A stretch of DNA of 32,513 nucleotides, taken from IMCC26077 sp964561165 (GTDB lineage Bacteria; Actinomycetota; Actinomycetes; Nanopelagicales; Nanopelagicaceae). This document shows positions 32,413 to 32,513 of the stretch, in pieces; the stretch's first letter is position 1, and each line of letters starts with the position of its first letter. The stretch lies in NCBI GenBank assembly GCA_964561165.1, contig CAZLOJ010000011.1, forward strand, positions 1 through 32,513. Direction: 5' to 3'. The notes below the pieces were generated by a model that was given only the letters and a program-made list of their open reading frames with translations, did not search any database and was not told where the DNA came from. The translations under genes were made by a program, and so were the position numbers.

Positions 32413-32513
32413 CGCAACGAAATCTCTCGAGCGATATCTATTAAGCGAGCCACTTCCAGGGCGTCCTTATGAGAAACCGGCATTGGAGCATCAGATGTGA
32501 GCGCTTTTTTAAC
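32409..32513 (-). CDS. C-terminal fragment of a gene running off the window, possibly Gfo/Idh/MocA oxidoreductase
   Basis: Thirty-four codons plus TGA are visible, in frame to the window edge. The end PVSHKDALEVARLIDIARE resembles the last helix of Gfo/Idh/MocA oxidoreductases, which often read PVSxxDALxxxxLIxAA. Identification is tentative because the rest is outside the window. The stop overlaps the FAD gene start by 4 bp, so the two form an operon. Confidence 0.5.
   Translation of the reverse strand, partial: VKKALTSDAPMPVSHKDALEVARLIDIAREISLR

Overview
The window reads as a compact actinobacterial chromosome segment of about half GC, with almost no intergenic space. Gene families and gene order fit the conserved actinobacterial block that carries the respiratory supercomplex genes. 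From memory, the order DEDDh/UvrC-like, trpD, ctaE-qcrCAB, ctaF/ctaC, adenosine kinase, ErpA, DUF3043, gcvT, pepA, sucB, TIGR01777 epimerase parallels Mycobacterium tuberculosis Rv2191-Rv2216, and the pepA-lpd-sucB order parallels Streptomyces. The short intergenic regions, the short proteins and the reliance on vitamin B12 uptake suggest a small-genome aquatic actinobacterium, perhaps of the Nanopelagicales (acI) type. That placement is an inference. No rRNA, tRNA, CRISPR array, insertion sequence or prophage gene was seen.

Layout. 1-4.1 kb: a secreted six-cysteine protein of unknown function (-), a nitroreductase (+), and an alpha/beta hydrolase plus Gfo/Idh/MocA oxidoreductase pair (-). 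4.2-7.4 kb: a DEDDh exonuclease/GIY-YIG fusion (+), facing trpD and a degenerate receiver-domain protein (-). 7.5-14.7 kb: the complete bc1-aa3 branch, with ctaE-qcrC-qcrA-qcrB (+) converging on ctaC-ctaD-ctaF (-) at a hairpin terminator. 14.7-19.3 kb: a NifS-fold protein with an apparently ruined PLP site, paired with a TusA-like protein, then adenosine kinase, ErpA-type Fe-S carrier, quinolinate synthase and a DUF3043 membrane protein. 19.3-24.6 kb: an aldo/keto reductase divergent from a cobalamin-riboswitch operon encoding an SCO2322-like lipoprotein and a full ECF transporter (T, fused A-A, S). 24.5-32.5 kb: gcvT divergent from pepA, then lpd, sucB (two lipoyl domains) and a TIGR01777 epimerase, converging on an FAD amine-oxidase-like protein and the tail of a further oxidoreductase.

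How they work together. CtaC-F and QcrA-C form the cytochrome bcc-aa3 supercomplex, the terminal respiratory chain. Lpd and SucB supply E3 and E2 of the 2-oxoacid dehydrogenases feeding it, and GcvT belongs to the glycine cleavage system that also uses lipoyl and E3 chemistry. ErpA and NadA connect to Fe-S and NAD supply. The riboswitch operon would import B12. Many genes start 6-9 nt downstream of a TANNNT -10 box, so much of the region is probably transcribed as leaderless mRNA. The most unusual items are the NifS-like/TusA pair and the B12-controlled ECF operon that includes its own lipoprotein.
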